This document shows, one piece after another, positions 1 to 10,396 of a stretch of DNA of 64,000 bases (positions are counted from its first letter, which is position 1; each line of letters begins with the position of its first letter). Source of the stretch: an uncultured Selenomonadales bacterium. GTDB lineage: Bacteria; Bacillota; Negativicutes; Acidaminococcales; Acidaminococcaceae. The notes below the pieces were generated by a model. The model did no database searches. It worked only from the letters and a program-made list of their open reading frames with translations, and was not told where the DNA came from. The stretch lies in NCBI GenBank assembly GCA_900315925.1, contig ONAV01000020.1, forward strand, positions 21,795 through 85,794, given 5' to 3'. A program made the translations under genes and the position numbers.

Positions 1-2
1 GG

Positions 3-2192
3 AAGCCCGGCTATTTGCTGGATCTGTTCCGTCCCACGGCCAAACTGGAAAACGGAGTGCTGGCGTTAAAGGACATTACGTTGGATTTTAAACAGACGAA
101 CCTGGGTAACGGCGCAGCCACGATGACTACCGTAAAAGACAAGGAGGAAGAAGTACACAACGGGCTGATTGGCGACCTGTATGTCATGAAGGTTGACAAG
201 AGCTGCAAGGGCAAGGTCACAGTATCCGTGCCGGTGCCGAAGAACTTTAAACCGACCACCGGCAACGGTCTGTACATAAAACTCGGTGTAGGGCAGGATT
301 ACACTTTGGCTGACGGGAAAAAGGAACGGTATTATGATTACTTCGATGCAACGGTGAAGGATGAAAAGGCTGTAGCTGTGATTGATCCGGCTGCCTTGGG
401 GCGAAGCGTACGTAAGAGTAAGGCGTCGTCCGCAGCATCAGCGGAGAAAAAGAAACCGGATTTAGGCGAGTTTACAGAATATGTGGGATTCTTTTTTAAG
501 CAAGGCCTTTTAATGTACGGTGAAGGTTATGAGAATTCCAAAGGTCATTTCCGCTTGTGGTATAACTATAATCCAACGGGTTTTGTCAAAAACGTTTATA
601 TGGGGGGAGACGAGGCCCAAAAGGTACTAAGTGATCTGGAAGAGGCCCACAATTACTATAAGACGCATGGTTACGAAGAGCATGTGGATACCTTTACTCC
701 CATCGACGTTTATATCACCCGATGCAAAGATGAAGGTGGTTGGAATGCAGTGACCGGCAACATTGAACTCAAGGAATCCAGCATGTTTGGAGTAGATTAT
801 AACCTGCGCTATGAAGGGGATCAAAGAATCAAAACGAAGGTTACAATCTATCACGAGTTCTTTCATGCGGTGCAGCAGAGTATGATTGGTTCGCTTACTA
901 ATGCTTTGGGATTAATGAAAAGTAACTGGTTTGGTGAAGCGACGGCGACGCATTTTGAAAGACTGGTTGTCCCCGATGAGGTTACTGAAAATGGGAAAAA
1001 ACTCTTCTGGCGGCTATGGCAGGGGCCGATTCCTGAAGGTAACGGTGCTGACGATGGTTATGCACGGGGTCTGTTGGTTGATTATTTGAGTAACAAGCTA
1101 GGCGGCGATGATTGGATTAAAGAGTGCTATAAACACTGGGTCGGAAACACTGAAGTGACATATTACATGAGAAAGATAGCCCAGACGGAGGCTGATTTTG
1201 CTGCAAAATTTTATATGGAATTGATTAGGAATAGAAAACTGGCTCCGTTATATGATCCTTCTTATTATTACACTGAAAGTCTAAACCCCAATAAACGCGA
1301 AGGGGCAGATCGTTTTGTAACCTCGATCAGGTTAGGGTTGGATGATAAAACCAAAGAAAAAATGAAAAAGGGCGAAGAAGATGCATTCCCCGTTGTATTT
1401 ATCAGTCCGTCCTTTGAGCTTGCGGGTTATGGGGGACGTGTAGTTGGGCTTATAACTAAAGATACTATCAATAAAAAGCCTGTCGACCTGACCGGGGGTT
1501 ACCCGGAAAAATGCCAGCTGAAGTTAGAAGCAGAAGGCGGATGCCAGACACAGATTATCAGATTTTCTACCGGAGAAAGTGGAGAAGATAATATTGTAAA
1601 GGGTAACGTTATCAAAAATTTCAAGGAGCAGATAGACAAAGGTTATAGATTTCTCGTGCTCGTAACTTCTACCCAGAATAAAAAGCAAAACGTCGTGCTG
1701 AAGGCCACGCTGGAAAAAGAGGATCTTAAGGAAGGTATTTATCATGGCAAGACAACCATGACGCAGGGAAAGAAAACCGAAACGCGTAACAACGTTTTGG
1801 GATTCAGACTTTCTAAACTCAATGATGGCCGGTGGAGCCTGTGCTCATGTGATAAAAATGGAAATTATCCTGGAGAGGTTTCTAAGATACCCCTCACCTA
1901 TGACGCAAAGCAGCAGTTATGGAAGGGGCACAGAAAACTCAAGGAAAATGTTTCCAAAAATCCTAATCAACCGAAAATAGAAACGGCCACACTGGACTGT
2001 ACTATGAAAGTCAATTTGGAGGGGAAGGAACCGGTTCTGATTATTAAATTTAAGTCAGAAGGAACTTCATGGAAATGGGGATATCCTACAAAAGAAAAAT
2101 ACGACATAAAATTTGAAGGAAAGTGGGTCAGTGAACTGAAGGGGAAAAATTTATATACTGGGAAAGAAGATAAAGTAATCATATTGGAATAA
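3..2192 (+). CDS. Putative zinc metallopeptidase, 5' end outside window
   Basis: The frame is open to the left edge, so the gene starts upstream; the first in-window start-like codon is TTG at 15. Counting from that TTG, residues 280-284 form HEFFH, an HExxH zinc-peptidase motif. About 30 residues later NWFGEATA supplies a glutamate in the position of the third ligand of gluzincin-type peptidases. The C-terminal third is rich in beta-type sequence and resembles a binding or wall-associated module, but I recognise no family. The protein lies at the start of a run of exported repeat proteins, so an extracellular or envelope role is inferred. Any signal peptide would be outside the window. Only the peptidase motif is a firm observation; substrate is unknown. 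Confidence 0.7.
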   Translation, partial: KPGYLLDLFRPTAKLENGVLALKDITLDFKQTNLGNGAATMTTVKDKEEEVHNGLIGDLYVMKVDKSCKGKVTVSVPVPKNFKPTTGNGLYIKLGVGQDYTLADGKKERYYDYFDATVKDEKAVAVIDPAALGRSVRKSKASSAASAEKKKPDLGEFTEYVGFFFKQGLLMYGEGYENSKGHFRLWYNYNPTGFVKNVYMGGDEAQKVLSDLEEAHNYYKTHGYEEHVDTFTPIDVYITRCKDEGGWNAVTGNIELKESSMFGVDYNLRYEGDQRIKTKVTIYHEFFHAVQQSMIGSLTNALGLMKSNWFGEATATHFERLVVPDEVTENGKKLFWRLWQGPIPEGNGADDGYARGLLVDYLSNKLGGDDWIKECYKHWVGNTEVTYYMRKIAQTEADFAAKFYMELIRNRKLAPLYDPSYYYTESLNPNKREGADRFVTSIRLGLDDKTKEKMKKGEEDAFPVVFISPSFELAGYGGRVVGLITKDTINKKPVDLTGGYPEKCQLKLEAEGGCQTQIIRFSTGESGEDNIVKGNVIKNFKEQIDKGYRFLVLVTSTQNKKQNVVLKATLEKEDLKEGIYHGKTTMTQGKKTETRNNVLGFRLSKLNDGRWSLCSCDKNGNYPGEVSKIPLTYDAKQQLWKGHRKLKENVSKNPNQPKIETATLDCTMKVNLEGKEPVLIIKFKSEGTSWKWGYPTKEKYDIKFEGKWVSELKGKNLYTGKEDKVIILE

Positions 2193-2274
2193 AAGGGCAA
2201 TCATAAGTCCATTACAAGGGCGCCGTTTAGTTTGTAAAATGAAACGTAGTGGTATTTCCGGAGGTGACGTGACG

Positions 2275-3639
2275 GTGACAACGAATCGTGTCAGAAACAA
2301 TCTTGGTAAAGGCAAAGGGGAGGCTTTGTCTTTACAAAAGTATATTTCCGTATTACTGGCAGCCTTTGTGTTTGTGCTGGGCATGCTGGGAGGCGGAACG
2401 GCAGATGCGGCCAAAGTGGCGTCTGAAGAGATTTCGAGGACGGCAACGATAGAACTGCGTGCAAAAAAAGGTGAGGAAAAGCCCATGAAGACCGTGCCAA
2501 TCAAAATGACGGTAAAGTTGGAAAACATTGATATAACTGCCTATGCCAAATATACTGCCGAAATACAAAAAAATGATAAATATAAACGTATCGTATTTGC
2601 AAAAGCAGCCCCCGGAAGCAAGGTAACGATCACTGTGGAACCAGCGCCTATACCGGGTATGCTTTCAAAACCTGCTAGGAATATGAATTATTCGGAATCT
2701 GTCAACTATTATAATCATAAGAAGATAGGAACGTTAAAAGAGTTAACGTCTCGTGGCAAAGAGAGTAGTTTTTATAATAATTATACAATTCCCAATGACG
2801 TGGAAGAGGTTACGGCGACCGTTGATTTAACCTATCATGTAGGGATGGAAGTTGGAAAAGATATGAAATCTTCTACCGGTACGTATCGCAAGGAGCCTGC
2901 ATTAGCCCGGCACTATTATATTTTTACATCCGAAGCAGCCTGTAAAAAGGCATTTGAGTTAATGACCGCCAGTAGTGTCACCGGGGCGATTTCTAATGTT
3001 TTCGGGGGCGATAAAAAACCGAACGCGAAATCCGACAGCAAAGATTCCGGCGGTATGGAAATGGTTATCGGCGTGGTCATCGGCGTTGCTGTGTTGGGCG
3101 CAGTCGGCTACGGCGCGTACCGGATGTTTGGCAAAGGCGGAGGCAGCAAAGGGAACGGCGCAGGTAATTATAATAACCCTGCTGGCGGTCCGCAGCCAAT
3201 GCAACGGCCCAGTGCGCCGATGCCTAATTCATATGGACAGCAGCCAATGCAACGACCTGGTGCGCCGATGCCTAATTCATATGGACAGCAGCCAATGCAA
3301 CGACCCGGTGCACCGATGCCTAATTCGTATGGTCCGCAACCAACACAACGGCCCGGTGCAACCATGAACAATGCCGGTCGTCCGCAGCCAAAGCAACGCC
3401 CCGGTGCAGCGACGCGTAATGCTTCTGGTCAGCAACCAGCCCAACGACCTGGCGGCGCAGCAAAGCGTAGTGCTGCAGAAAATGTAACCTATTGTAAACA
3501 GTGCGGCGCGCCGATGCGAAGTGGCAGCCATTTTTGCAAAAACTGCGGCGCCCGAAACACCTCAGACATTTGCCCAAACTGTGGTGCCAAACTGGAACCC
3601 GACGATATGTTCTGCGGGAATTGCGGGATGAAGGTGTAA
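2275..3639 (+). CDS. Exported, membrane-anchored protein with two C-terminal zinc ribbons
   Basis: A signal peptide (KYISVLLAAFVFVLGM core) is followed by an external domain of about 200 residues, a transmembrane helix (VIGVVIGVAVLGAVGYGAY), a tail of three 16-residue Pro/Gln/Met repeats, and two CxxC-CxxC zinc ribbons ending the protein. The topology predicted from these parts puts the ribbons in the cytoplasm. GGAGG at 2260 is 10 nt from GTG 2275 and 4 nt from GTG 2269; an upstream ATG at 2239 lies before this site, and TTG 2326 is another option. The stretch YYIFTSEAACKKAF matches the protein at 11818 (YYIFTSDEAFKKAY), so the two are paralogues with different tails. Function unknown; an envelope sensor or scaffold is a guess. 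Confidence 0.75.
   Translation: MTTNRVRNNLGKGKGEALSLQKYISVLLAAFVFVLGMLGGGTADAAKVASEEISRTATIELRAKKGEEKPMKTVPIKMTVKLENIDITAYAKYTAEIQKNDKYKRIVFAKAAPGSKVTITVEPAPIPGMLSKPARNMNYSESVNYYNHKKIGTLKELTSRGKESSFYNNYTIPNDVEEVTATVDLTYHVGMEVGKDMKSSTGTYRKEPALARHYYIFTSEAACKKAFELMTASSVTGAISNVFGGDKKPNAKSDSKDSGGMEMVIGVVIGVAVLGAVGYGAYRMFGKGGGSKGNGAGNYNNPAGGPQPMQRPSAPMPNSYGQQPMQRPGAPMPNSYGQQPMQRPGAPMPNSYGPQPTQRPGATMNNAGRPQPKQRPGAATRNASGQQPAQRPGGAAKRSAAENVTYCKQCGAPMRSGSHFCKNCGARNTSDICPNCGAKLEPDDMFCGNCGMKV
3193..3360 (+). repeat. 48-bp tandem coding repeat
   Basis: Three 48-bp units start at 3193, 3241 and 3289, with a degenerate half unit after them. They encode PMQRPGAPMPNSYGQQ between the transmembrane helix and the zinc ribbons of the preceding gene. 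The near identity of units 1-3 suggests recent expansion. Confidence 0.9.
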
Positions 3640-3676
3640 GTTCTTTAATGGCTCTTTTCATTTAGTTTATTTGTCG

Positions 3677-3723
3677 TATAATCATATTGAAAATCAGTGT
3701 CACTAATGACAAAAATTTTCAAT
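3677..3723 (+). promoter_or_regulatory. -10 box followed by nested inverted repeat
   Basis: TATAAT at 3677-3682 is followed directly by a 9-bp perfect inverted repeat, ATTGAAAAT (3686-3694) and ATTTTCAAT (3715-3723). Inside it is a second repeat, TGTCA/TGACA. A convincing -35 box was not seen. The repeat covers the expected transcription start of the giant gene at 3797, so it may be an operator or a 5' hairpin. Confidence 0.5.
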
Positions 3724-4680
3724 AAAATGAACGAGAGCAGAATACTGGCCATGCAAATTAAAGAGATAAGATAAGTGAAACGTGTAGGGGGATTGTATGA
3801 TGGTAAGCAATTTATATAGAGGACAGGCAAAGAAACATAACACGTTCCGGACAGGGTTTATTGGTACGGCCATCCTGACAGTGCTGTGGGTCGTGCTGTC
3901 CCTTTTTGCAATTCCCTGCACAGGTGTGGAGGCGGCGGTGCCGAAACCGGAGGAAATCAGCGGCGAGTACCATTATTACGAAGAGAATATTGAAAGGAAT
4001 AGGAAGGGGATATCCGGTCATGGTTCTGGTACCGTAGTAGTAGTTCTTCGAGGAAATACATTACAATTGGACGGCATGTGGACTGAGAATGTGCGATTAC
4101 CTTATAATGCGAAGACTGGTACTGCGCATACATCTTTTACCGATAAGCATGGGCAACTTAATGTTTATAATATTAGATTGAGTAAGGGCGCCGATGGAAA
4201 GGTACACGCTTCGGGAACTGTTACCGTTAGCTTTACATCCGAAGGGAAACCGTATGATATGGTATTTTCTTTTAACGCAACAAAAACCCGTTCTATCGGA
4301 GTAGCTCCAAGTGGAGAAAAAAAGACGGATAAAGAGGCCGAGAAAAAGAAACAGGAGGCAGAAAAACAAAGACAGGAAGCTGAAAGACAGAAGCAGGAAG
4401 CTGAAAGACAGAAGCAGGAAGCTGAACGGAACGCCGTTCCGGGTGTAGGCAGGGTTAGTACGCAAGACGGAAGAGATATAGATGAAGACGAAAGGGATCG
4501 GAACGACCTGCCGGAGTCGGACGCCGGTAAAGTTGGTGCGGCTGTAGGAACCGCCTTAGGGGGCGGACTGATTGGTCTTGGCGCTGGTGCAATTGGAGGT
4601 GCTGCCGGTGGAGCAGCAGGCGGTGCTGCAGGTGGCGCCGCTGGAGGTGCAGCGGGCAGTGCAGGCGGCGGTTTTAGCGG

Positions 4681-4905
4681 TTATGGCCCGAGTGAAGGCG
4701 GTTACGGCCCGAGCGAGGGCGGCTATGGTCCGGAAGAGGGTGGCTATGGCCCGGAAGAAGGAGGTTATGGCCCGGAAGAGGGCGGTTACGGCCCAGAAGA
4801 AGGCGGATACGGCCCGGAAGAGGGCGGTTACGGTCCTGAAGAAGGTGGATACGGTCCGGAAGAGGGCGGCTACGGCCCAGAAGAAGGCGGATACGGTCCG
4901 GATGA
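4681..4905 (+). repeat. GGYGPEE heptad repeat, copy 1
   Basis: About ten 21-bp units encode GGYGPEE or close variants (GGYGPSE, GGYGPDE). The same heptad occurs in the paralogue at 22795-22963. The region follows a Gly/Ala-rich zipper-like segment and precedes the acidic heptads. Confidence 0.9.
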
Positions 4906-4929
4906 AGGTTTTGGCGATGGTGACGGATC

Positions 4930-5250
4930 CGGTGGAGATTTCGACGATTCCGGCGAAGATCAGGATGAGTCCGATGAAGATTTTGACGATTCCGGCGAAG
5001 ATCAGGATGAGTCCGATGAAGATTTCGACGATTCCGGCGAAGATCAGGACGAGTCCGATGAAGATTTCGACGATTCCGGCGAAGATCAGGATGAGTCTGA
5101 CGAAGACCAGAATGAGTCTGACGAAGACCAGAATGAGTCTGACGAAGACCAGGATGAGTCCGACGAAGACCAGGATGAGTCCGACGAAGACCAGGATGAG
5201 TCCGACGAAGACCAGGATGAGTCCGACGAAGATCAGGATGAATCCGACAA
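4930..5250 (+). repeat. Acidic DEDQDES-type repeat
   Basis: Tandem 42-bp units (DEDFDDSGEDQDES) grade into 21-bp units (DEDQDES, DEDQNES). Nearly every residue is Asp, Glu or Ser, which could bind cations outside the membrane; that role is inferred from composition only. Confidence 0.9.
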
Positions 5251-5265
5251 TGATAACGATGACAA

Positions 5266-5455
5266 TCGCGATGATTTCGATGACAGTCGAGAAGATTTTG
5301 ATGACAATCGCAATGACTTCGATGACAGTCGCAACGATTTCGATGATAGTCGCAACGACTTCGATGATAGTCGCAACGACTTCGATGACAGTCGCAATGA
5401 CTTCGATGACAGTCGCAATGATTTCGATGACAGCCGCAATGACTTCGATGACAAT
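5266..5455 (+). repeat. SRNDFDD heptad repeat
   Basis: About nine 21-bp units encode SRNDFDD and variants. Like the adjoining blocks it has a seven-residue period but an unrelated consensus, so several heptad arrays of different origin are stacked in one protein. Confidence 0.9.
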
Positions 5456-6903
5456 TATGACCGCGCCGGCGATGATTCTGACAAAAATGATTACGAAGAT
5501 GCCGGTAGGAATCAGGACGACTCCGGCGACGATTACAATGATTACCAAGATGCCGATAATGGTCAGGGCGATGGGACCGAAGCGGAGGATCAAACTGACC
5601 CGTCTGAGGATACGCAAGGCGAGCCCGCAGCAGATAATATGACTATGGATACGCCCCCGGATAATATGACTGTTGATGAAAATGGGAACATCCACGTAAC
5701 AACACCTGACGGGGAAAAAATGGTCTTCCCTCGTAATGAAGATGGTACGTTCAAAATACCATCCAAGACGGAAGAAGGGACAAATGTGGCTGATTCGGAC
5801 TGGAATGGGACAGCGACAAAAGAGGATGTTCAGTATATTGCCCAGTGGTATAAGGATAACGAGGATGCAATGCGTGCGGAACGGGCCGCGGAAGACGCAC
5901 GGCGTCAGGCCGAACGGGACCTTCAGGCGGCGGATAATGCCAGATGGCGGGCAGAGCAACGGGAGATCGACAATCAAAAATCCTGGCTTACCAGGGAACT
6001 GGAGGAACAAAAAAAGCGGGAGGAATTTGAATACAAACATTGGGAATATATTGAGAAGAAGCGCGAGGAATTCGCTCATGGTGATGAATCCCTCAGCGTA
6101 GAACAATTGAAAAGAATCGTGAAAAAAGCCCGTTTAAAAAAGAATCAAGCCATAGACATGATAGAAGGCGGAGAAGCTGAACAGGAAGCAGCCATGTGGG
6201 ATAACCGCCTGGTGACCGCTCAGGAAGTTAAATTCGTGGCAGACCAGGCGGTTAACGCCTATGGCATGCTGTCGGGTAACCAGTCGTTTTCCAACGCATA
6301 CTCAGCCCTTACCAACTACACTGAAACTCTGACAGACGCATACAGGAATAATAAAAGCATGGGAAAAGCGTTTTTTAAAGCAACGGTAGACACCGGCCTG
6401 GATGTATTTTCGAATAAGCTTGAGAGTCATGGCTGGAACATGACCGGCAACGCCTTTTCTAACGCTTACAAGCAGGTAAACGATAATCTTTATAATGGCC
6501 GTGATGCGTTTGAAGGAACCGATAAGGCAGCAGCTCTTGGCGGATTGATGGGCGGGGCCGCCCACGTTTCGAAATATCTGGGCAAGAAGAGTCATGGAAC
6601 GGTTTTTGGCCGAGAGGTTGGCTTAGATGGATTTAAACCAGTGCTGAAACCGGACGTAGATGTTAACAGTACTAAACTGAAAACGGATTTTGATTCGGAT
6701 ACGAATGGGATACGGGAGACGAACATCGCCGAACGGCGGATGGGAGAAGGTTTGACCAAGTCGAAACTGAACACGGATGGGGATGTGCCCAATACGAAGC
6801 TGAACACGGATGGAGAGACAGGTGGAATTGGAAGGCAGAATGCTACGGATGTTCAGTCGGGTAAGACGAACTTAGGACAGGAGCCTGAAGTAGCCAAGCA
6901 GGG

Positions 6904-7110
6904 AATGAATGCAGGTGAACCTACCGGCAGAACGAATGCAGGTGAACCTACCGGCAGAACGAATGCAGGTGAACCTACCGGCAGAACGAATGCAGGTGAA
7001 CCTACCCTACGGGCAGAACGAATGCAGGTGAACCTACGGGCAGAACGAATGCAGGTGAACCTACCGGCAGAACGAATGCAGGTGAACCTACCGGCAGAAC
7101 GAATGCGGGT
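6904..7110 (+). repeat. 27-bp NAGEPTGRT repeat carrying the frameshift
   Basis: Seven to eight 27-bp units encode NAGEPTGRT. The unit containing 7001-7010 is 32 bp long because CCTAC is duplicated. All units after it are read in the wrong frame by the upstream gene but are intact in the frame of the next entry. Confidence 0.92.
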
Positions 7111-7224
7111 GAGGCTACCGGAAGTTCCAACAAATCGAAAACAGGTGGCACGGAGTCCAAGAATCAGTCGTCTGCTTCCGATGCTGCGAACAGGGCGCAG
7201 GCCAACGAAGACTGGCAGGGTAGC

Positions 7225-8343
7225 GTGGCCATGAACAAGGTGCGTAAGCTGCATAAAATCAGTCAGAAGCTGGATGCGATGGAGAAAGCGAACCCCAAAA
7301 CGTACCAGAACGATCCCGAATACCAGAAGCTGTCTCAGGAGTTTGATGTCCAGGCCAGGGAAGTACGCGAAAATAAACTTTCTGTTGACCGCATGAATGC
7401 ACTGCAAGGCAAGACGGGTACTGATTTGCGGAAACGCTACAATAAGTCGGATATTGAGTACGAGAAAAAGGTACTCGAATACCGTAATGAATCCATCGCG
7501 GAAGAATACGGGCTGAAAACAGACCAGATTGGTGATTACAATGTGACCTCCAACAAGATTGCGGAGAAACTCTCAGGCGGCAAAGCTTCTCACGATACGG
7601 ATACTTCCCCATACGTGAAGGTTAACACCGGAACAGGCAAAAACGCGAAGGTTGATTTCACGCAGGTTGACGGGGACCATCATCTGGCCAGGGCCATCTA
7701 TAAGGCAGAACACGGCAGGTATCCGCAGACAGCAGCGGAATATGACGAGGCGTTGCGGTTGAAAGAGTTGCGCGACTTTACGAATGTGAGCACGCGGCCC
7801 AGCGATACCCACGAACTCCACCATAATCCGGATGCCTATGTGGGAAGCGGCAAGGGCGATGTGAATAAAGTATTGCATCCTGAGACATATGGGACGCCGG
7901 AGAAAGGCACGGGGATACTCAACAAACAGACCGCAATCCACAAGCAGGAGTTGTCGCTGAATCGGCATCACGAGCAATATGCCGAGGCCCAGCAACTACG
8001 GCAAAAATTAAACACGGATAAAACACTGAGCGCTGCCGAAAAGACAGCGATGGGTAAGAAAATCGCTGATTTGGAGTCCCAGTCGGCCAGCAACCATTAC
8101 GAAAGCGTACGTACGACAGCCAAAGAGTTTAACATAATCAAGAACATAAACGATGTGAACATAAAGAATGGACTGGGGGATGGCCTGAGCAAGGAGGCCA
8201 AGCAAATCGGCAGATGGGCCAATCAGGTGGCAGAAGGCAGGTTAGAAGTTGAGACCTACAAGCAACTTGTAACAAAACTGTGCGGCTCAGAGGAGAATGC
8301 GCTGAAAATTGTAGCGGATGGTTTCAGGACTACCAATAAGTAA
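7225..8343 (+). pseudogene. Giant exported repeat protein, copy 1, detached C-terminal domain
   Basis: This frame encodes the C-terminal domain of the protein broken at 7001-7010. It is open upstream to the duplication without a stop, so the GTG at 7225 is only the first start-like codon; no ribosome binding site precedes it. The domain has a helical lead-in (NKVRKLHKI) and a conserved His-rich core: DGDHHLARAIY, then TH-x-HHNPDAY, LHPE and HHEQY. These match the intact copy at 25690-26808 nearly residue for residue. The clustered His/Asp/Asn residues look enzymatic, perhaps a metal nuclease, but I recognise no family. Confidence 0.75.
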
Positions 8344-8427
8344 ACAGAAGAGTCTGTTTGTTATACGAACGCAATGAATGAAAAAGGAGTGTAGAGATAT
8401 TTAGTTTGACGGAACGAGGTATGAGTT

Positions 8428-9552
8428 ATGCATTGTAAACATTGTTTCCGGCAGTTGCCGGACGGGGCGCGCTTTTGCAAGTATTGCGGACAACCGGTAG
8501 CAGCACAGCCGCAGCCCGGACAAAACCAAAAGAGGAATCCTCAGCCGCAAAATTATCCGCAGCAAGGAGGAAGGCAACAATATCCGCAACAGAACAGAGG
8601 ACAGCAGGGTTATGTGCAGCCACAACAGGGCTATCCACAACAACAGGGCTATCCCGAGCAGACTTATCCGCAACAGGGATATGGGCAGCAGCAGGGTTAT
8701 CCTCACCAGGGATATGACCAACAAGGTTACTCTCAGCAGGGATATGGTCAACAGCAAGGATATCCCCAGCAAGCTTATCCTCAACAAGGCTATCCTCAAC
8801 AAGGATATGCGCAACAACAAAACTATCAGCAACAGGGTTATGGACAACCACCTGCCGGGGAAAACGTGCCGCCCAGGAAACTGTCCCTGATGGCGCAGAT
8901 CAAGGCAGGCGTGATGGACATCATCCGTCATCCGGCCAAATTGTTGCCGACCATTATTTTGTCGGTGATCTGGATGGTGATTTCCTACCTGATGGCCATG
9001 GGCAAAGACACGGCCGTGGTTAAGTGGATTAATACACTGACCTATGCCAGCGGCGGTATGTATGGCGGATCGTTGGGCGCGGCCGGCATTGTTCTGTCAT
9101 TGTGGGCAGGCAAGAACCCGTTTGCCAGGGACGCGAACGGGCAAAGCCTCATGACCAAGGCCACCAATAAAGGAATGGCAAAAGTCGCCCCGTTCGTCAT
9201 CGGACTGGGTGTGAGCCTTGTGCTGTATTATTTCTTCAACGTGACCAGCAGCACCAACAACGTAATGGTGGGTGTGATGGCGGCCATCGGTACTATTCAG
9301 GCGGCCCAGAGCAGCCACGGTATCATCTTTTCCACCGTGTTGTTTATCATTGAAAAAGTTTCCGGCGGACGTACGCCGTCCAGCAGTGCGGTGCGCAACA
9401 GCCTGATGGGCGCCACCGCCGGTTTTGCGATTTGCGTGCCGCTGACTTACCTGCGTCAGCCGCTGATGATCGTGGCGGCGGGCAGCGCCGTATTGCTGCT
9501 GGGTATTTTGCTGGCGGTACTGGGCCAGCAGAAAAAGCCGGCGCAGGCGTAA
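8428..9552 (+). CDS. Zinc-ribbon, Q/Y-rich multi-pass membrane protein, copy 1 (intact)
   Basis: Residues 1-25 form a double CxxC zinc ribbon ([19 protein letters not shown]). A long Gln/Tyr/Gly/Pro stretch of [12 protein letters not shown] units (about 8570-8850) follows, then a C-terminal half with several hydrophobic helices. Its paralogue at 26848 is nearly identical in the membrane half but broken by a 7-bp deletion. It follows the giant exported protein in both cassettes, 84 bp downstream here, so the two are probably cotranscribed and work together. The Q/Y-rich part resembles prion-like low-complexity sequence. GAGGT precedes the ATG. Function unknown; an anchor, export partner or immunity protein are possibilities I cannot separate. 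Confidence 0.8.
   Translation: MHCKHCFRQLPDGARFCKYCGQPVAAQPQPGQNQKRNPQPQNYPQQGGRQQYPQQNRGQQGYVQPQQGYPQQQGYPEQTYPQQGYGQQQGYPHQGYDQQGYSQQGYGQQQGYPQQAYPQQGYPQQGYAQQQNYQQQGYGQPPAGENVPPRKLSLMAQIKAGVMDIIRHPAKLLPTIILSVIWMVISYLMAMGKDTAVVKWINTLTYASGGMYGGSLGAAGIVLSLWAGKNPFARDANGQSLMTKATNKGMAKVAPFVIGLGVSLVLYYFFNVTSSTNNVMVGVMAAIGTIQAAQSSHGIIFSTVLFIIEKVSGGRTPSSSAVRNSLMGATAGFAICVPLTYLRQPLMIVAAGSAVLLLGILLAVLGQQKKPAQA
8570..8850 (+). repeat. Q/Y/G/P-rich coding repeat, copy 1
   Basis: Irregular 15-24 bp units encode [12 protein letters not shown] and similar. The paralogous array is at 26980-27280 and differs in unit number and order while the flanks are conserved, so unit number has changed since duplication. 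Confidence 0.85.
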
Positions 9553-9615
9553 AGAAATCCTTTCTGGATGGGGAGCTTGTCACGAAAAGAATACCATCAG
9601 AGGAGAGTTCGTACG

Positions 9616-9705
9616 ATGAAAAAATATCTTTCCGTTTTGCTGGCTTTGTTTGTATTTGTGTCAGCGCTGCCTGCCCGTGACTGTGCAGCAGGAGGTACTG
9701 TATGA
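9616..9705 (+). CDS. Orphan signal peptide ORF (29 aa)
   Basis: ATG 9616 opens a 29-codon frame starting MKKYLSVLLALFVFVSALPA and ending TGA at 9703-9705. The sequence is the signal peptide of the exported proteins at 11818 and 21964 with no mature part. Its stop overlaps the ATG of the next gene (ATGA), and that gene's ribosome binding site (AGGAGG) lies inside it. It may be a remnant of a lost exported protein, or act as a translated leader coupling into 9702. Confidence 0.6.
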   Translation: MKKYLSVLLALFVFVSALPARDCAAGGTV

Positions 9706-10337
9706 CTGAGCAGCCTGTTTACGAAAGCGAAAACATAACCATGTGCACCGACGGCAAGTACCGCTGGGTGTACGAGCTGAATCTGTATAAAAATCCGGCA
9801 ATCATCAAAGAAGTCGGGCGGGTAATGCTCATCAGTTTAGTGATTGTGCTAGTGCTAATATCTGGTTTTCAAATCATAGACGGTATAGGCACTTTAGCGG
9901 AAAGGCTATTGTTCGTTGCGGAGTTGGCGGGTATTTTAATTGTGATCCTGGTGGTTATCACGATCCTGGGCTACCTGCTGTATTCCTATATGATGGGCGG
10001 AACCTACTGCGCGTTGTTCGAGATGGATGAAAACGGCGTCTGTAACAAGGCCCAGGAAAAGCACATCAAGAAAGCGGAACTGATCAGCGCGATAACCGTA
10101 ATTGCGGGTTTAGCCGGCGGCAGGCCTGGCGTGGTAGGCACAGGCATGCTGGCATCGGCGCGTACTTCCATGTACACCAGCTTCGACAGTGTAAAGGAAC
10201 TGGAAATTTTGCCGAAGCAGCACCTGATCCGTCTGAACGGGACATTAGATCGAAACCAGGTGTATGCGGAAGAGGAAGACTTTGCGTTTGTGGCGGATTT
10301 TATTCGAGCGCGCTGCCGTAATGCAAAGGTGATATGA
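9702..10337 (+). CDS. Membrane protein with two TM helices, unknown
   Basis: The 211-residue protein has two strongly hydrophobic helices (about residues 40-60 and 70-95) followed by a soluble C-terminal domain with strand-like sequence such as ELEILPKQHLIRLNG. That pattern resembles the PH-like membrane proteins of bacteria, but the match is weak. It overlaps the orphan signal peptide by four bases and is followed 59 bp later by a DUF805 gene. GCAGGAGGT gives a strong ribosome binding site. Confidence 0.6.
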   Translation: MTEQPVYESENITMCTDGKYRWVYELNLYKNPAIIKEVGRVMLISLVIVLVLISGFQIIDGIGTLAERLLFVAELAGILIVILVVITILGYLLYSYMMGGTYCALFEMDENGVCNKAQEKHIKKAELISAITVIAGLAGGRPGVVGTGMLASARTSMYTSFDSVKELEILPKQHLIRLNGTLDRNQVYAEEEDFAFVADFIRARCRNAKVI

Positions 10338-10396
10338 TTATGAGCGAACATTTAATGTATGCTTTTGGCAATTGAGGAGAAAACGGTACAGGTAAT

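Larger units (their letters stand above)
3797..7234 (+). pseudogene. Giant exported repeat protein, copy 1, N-terminal part (frameshifted)
   Basis: Paralogue of the intact gene at 21964. In order it encodes a signal-peptide-like segment (ending near CTGVEA), an N-terminal beta-rich domain of about 110 residues, a KQEAE coiled coil, a Gly/Ala zipper-like stretch (about 4540-4680), GGYGPEE heptads, very acidic Asp/Glu heptads, a charged coiled coil (about 5840-6120), and NAGEPTGRT nonapeptides. A 5-bp tandem duplication (CCTAC twice, 7001-7010) inside the nonapeptide repeats shifts the frame, and translation ends in unrelated Arg-rich residues at 7234. Removing the 5 bp joins this frame exactly to the one at 7225-8343. 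AGGGGG precedes ATG 3797/3800. The truncated product could still be exported without its C-terminal domain. Confidence 0.85.

Noticed and set aside
4556..6106. Long minus-strand and alternative-frame ORFs over the repeat genes
   Set aside because: They arise from the repeated acidic and Gly-rich codons; they have no ribosome binding sites and give low-complexity hydrophobic or basic products. The same holds at 22969-23628, 24366-25625 and 34961-35836.
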